A DNA stretch of 64,000 nt from Anopheles merus (Eukaryota; Arthropoda; Insecta; Diptera; Culicidae): assembly GCF_017562075.2 (NCBI RefSeq), contig NC_054082.1:59564906-59628905 (forward strand), in the 5' to 3' direction. A program made the translations under genes and the position numbers. The notes under the pieces are model-generated. The model was not told the DNA's origin and made no database searches. It saw nothing but the letters and a program-made list of their open reading frames with translations. This document shows, in pieces, positions 63,593 to 64,000 of this stretch. Each line of letters starts with the position of its first letter. Position 1 is the first letter of the stretch.

Positions 63593-63755
63593 GTCGCGCT
63601 CTAGCAGCAATCGAACACGACATCCGACTCGAACAAACCTATATAATCAAATGGAGGTGCACTGTCAGACAGATACAAACAAACAAGACAAACATGTCAA
63701 ATCCCATACATTTTTCATGTTCAATGTCGTGTTTGATTGATGCTAGAGCGCCGGA
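63593..63755. mobile_element. Short MITE with GCGCTCTAGC termini, copy 2, nested
   Basis: 163 bp between TAAG duplications (63589-63592, 63756-63759). The piggyBac-like MITE sequence CACGTAAG / TTGGCAACC is continuous across it in copies A and B. Confidence 0.88.
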
Positions 63756-63856
63756 TAAGTTGGCAACCAGCATACCCGGGTATTCCATACATTTTGTATG
63801 GAGAATGACGTTTCTCTTACGCTTTTCGTATTGTGCTTGTTTTCGGGTCAAATTCA

Positions 63857-64000
63857 CCCGGCGCTCTAGCACCAATCGAACACGACATCGAACATGAAAA
63901 ATGTATGGGATTTGACATGTTTGTCTTTTTTGTTTGTTTGTGTCTGACAGTGCACCTCCATATGATTATATGGGTTTGTTCGAGTCGGATGTCGTGTTCG
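63857..64000. mobile_element. Short MITE with GCGCTCTAGC termini, copy 3 (partial)
   Basis: Starts CCCGGCGCTCTAGCACC and matches the complement of copy 2. The right end is outside the window. Confidence 0.8.

Larger units (their letters stand above)
63393..64000. mobile_element. piggyBac-like MITE (TTAA), copy C, with nested short MITEs; runs off the window
   Basis: Starts TTAA at 63393-63396 with CCTTTAAGTTGGCAACCGG and follows copies A and B. It is interrupted at 63593-63755 by one short MITE and from about 63857 by a second. The right TTAA end lies beyond base 64000. Confidence 0.85.

Overview
The window looks like nuclear DNA of a mosquito, most likely Anopheles. It is AT-rich and intron-bearing, it carries a tRNA-derived SINE of the SINE200 type, and it is packed with insect-type transposons (Ty3/gypsy, BEL/Pao, L1/Tx1-like, RTE-like and CR1/Loner/Jockey-like LINEs, hAT, PIF/Harbinger, Tc1/mariner, pogo/Tigger-like and piggyBac-like MITEs). 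I see no bacterial genes, no rRNA genes and no CRISPR array. The only sequence that looks like a host gene is the last 41 codons of an unidentified protein at the left edge (1-126, + strand). Everything else is transposable element, simple repeat or featureless AT-rich DNA, as in pericentromeric or intercalary heterochromatin.

Layout. 0-5 kb is gene 3' flank and AT-rich spacer with a (TA)n tract and an 0.88-kb inverted-repeat element. 5-9 kb is an RTE-like LINE fragment split by a 1.2-kb foldback element, then a long-TIR element that holds a Tc1 transposase fragment, a (GT)n tract, a solo LTR and a pogo-like MITE. 9-14 kb holds two MITEs and a hAT element (8-bp TSD) with a PIF/Harbinger element nested in it. 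14-20 kb holds copy A of a roughly 2-kb dispersed unit, a piggyBac-like MITE, SINE200-like copies and a Harbinger transposase remnant. 20.7-39.5 kb is a stack of Ty3/gypsy elements, all coded on the minus strand. A degraded outer element (LTRs near 20.7 and 39.0-39.5 kb) was entered at CTAGC by a 10-kb element (22690-32766). That element was entered at CCTTC by a young, apparently intact 4.6-kb element (23558-28165), and its 5' LTR was entered at GGGTC by an LTR element now reduced to a solo LTR. A fourth, 5'-truncated gypsy element (34360 to about 37570) also sits inside the outer one. 39.5-47.8 kb is a mariner MITE and an L1/Tx1-like LINE split by a hAT element, itself split by a LINE with a 956-residue ORF. 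47.8-53.8 kb is a BEL/Pao element with two insertions. 53.8-64 kb holds inverted GC-rich arrays, copy B of the 2-kb unit, two copies of a 0.7-kb palindrome-bearing element, and nested MITEs.

How it works together: there is no pathway here. The value of the window is its insertion stratigraphy, in which many nestings can be ordered from target-site duplications and from empty sites still present in paralogous copies. The only element that looks potentially autonomous is the gypsy element at 23558-28165. Its flanking LTRs read as identical and its single 1410-codon gag-pol frame is open. The uniform orientation of the gypsy stack next to a gene's 3' end makes the region a reasonable piRNA-cluster candidate. 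That is inference, not something the sequence alone shows.
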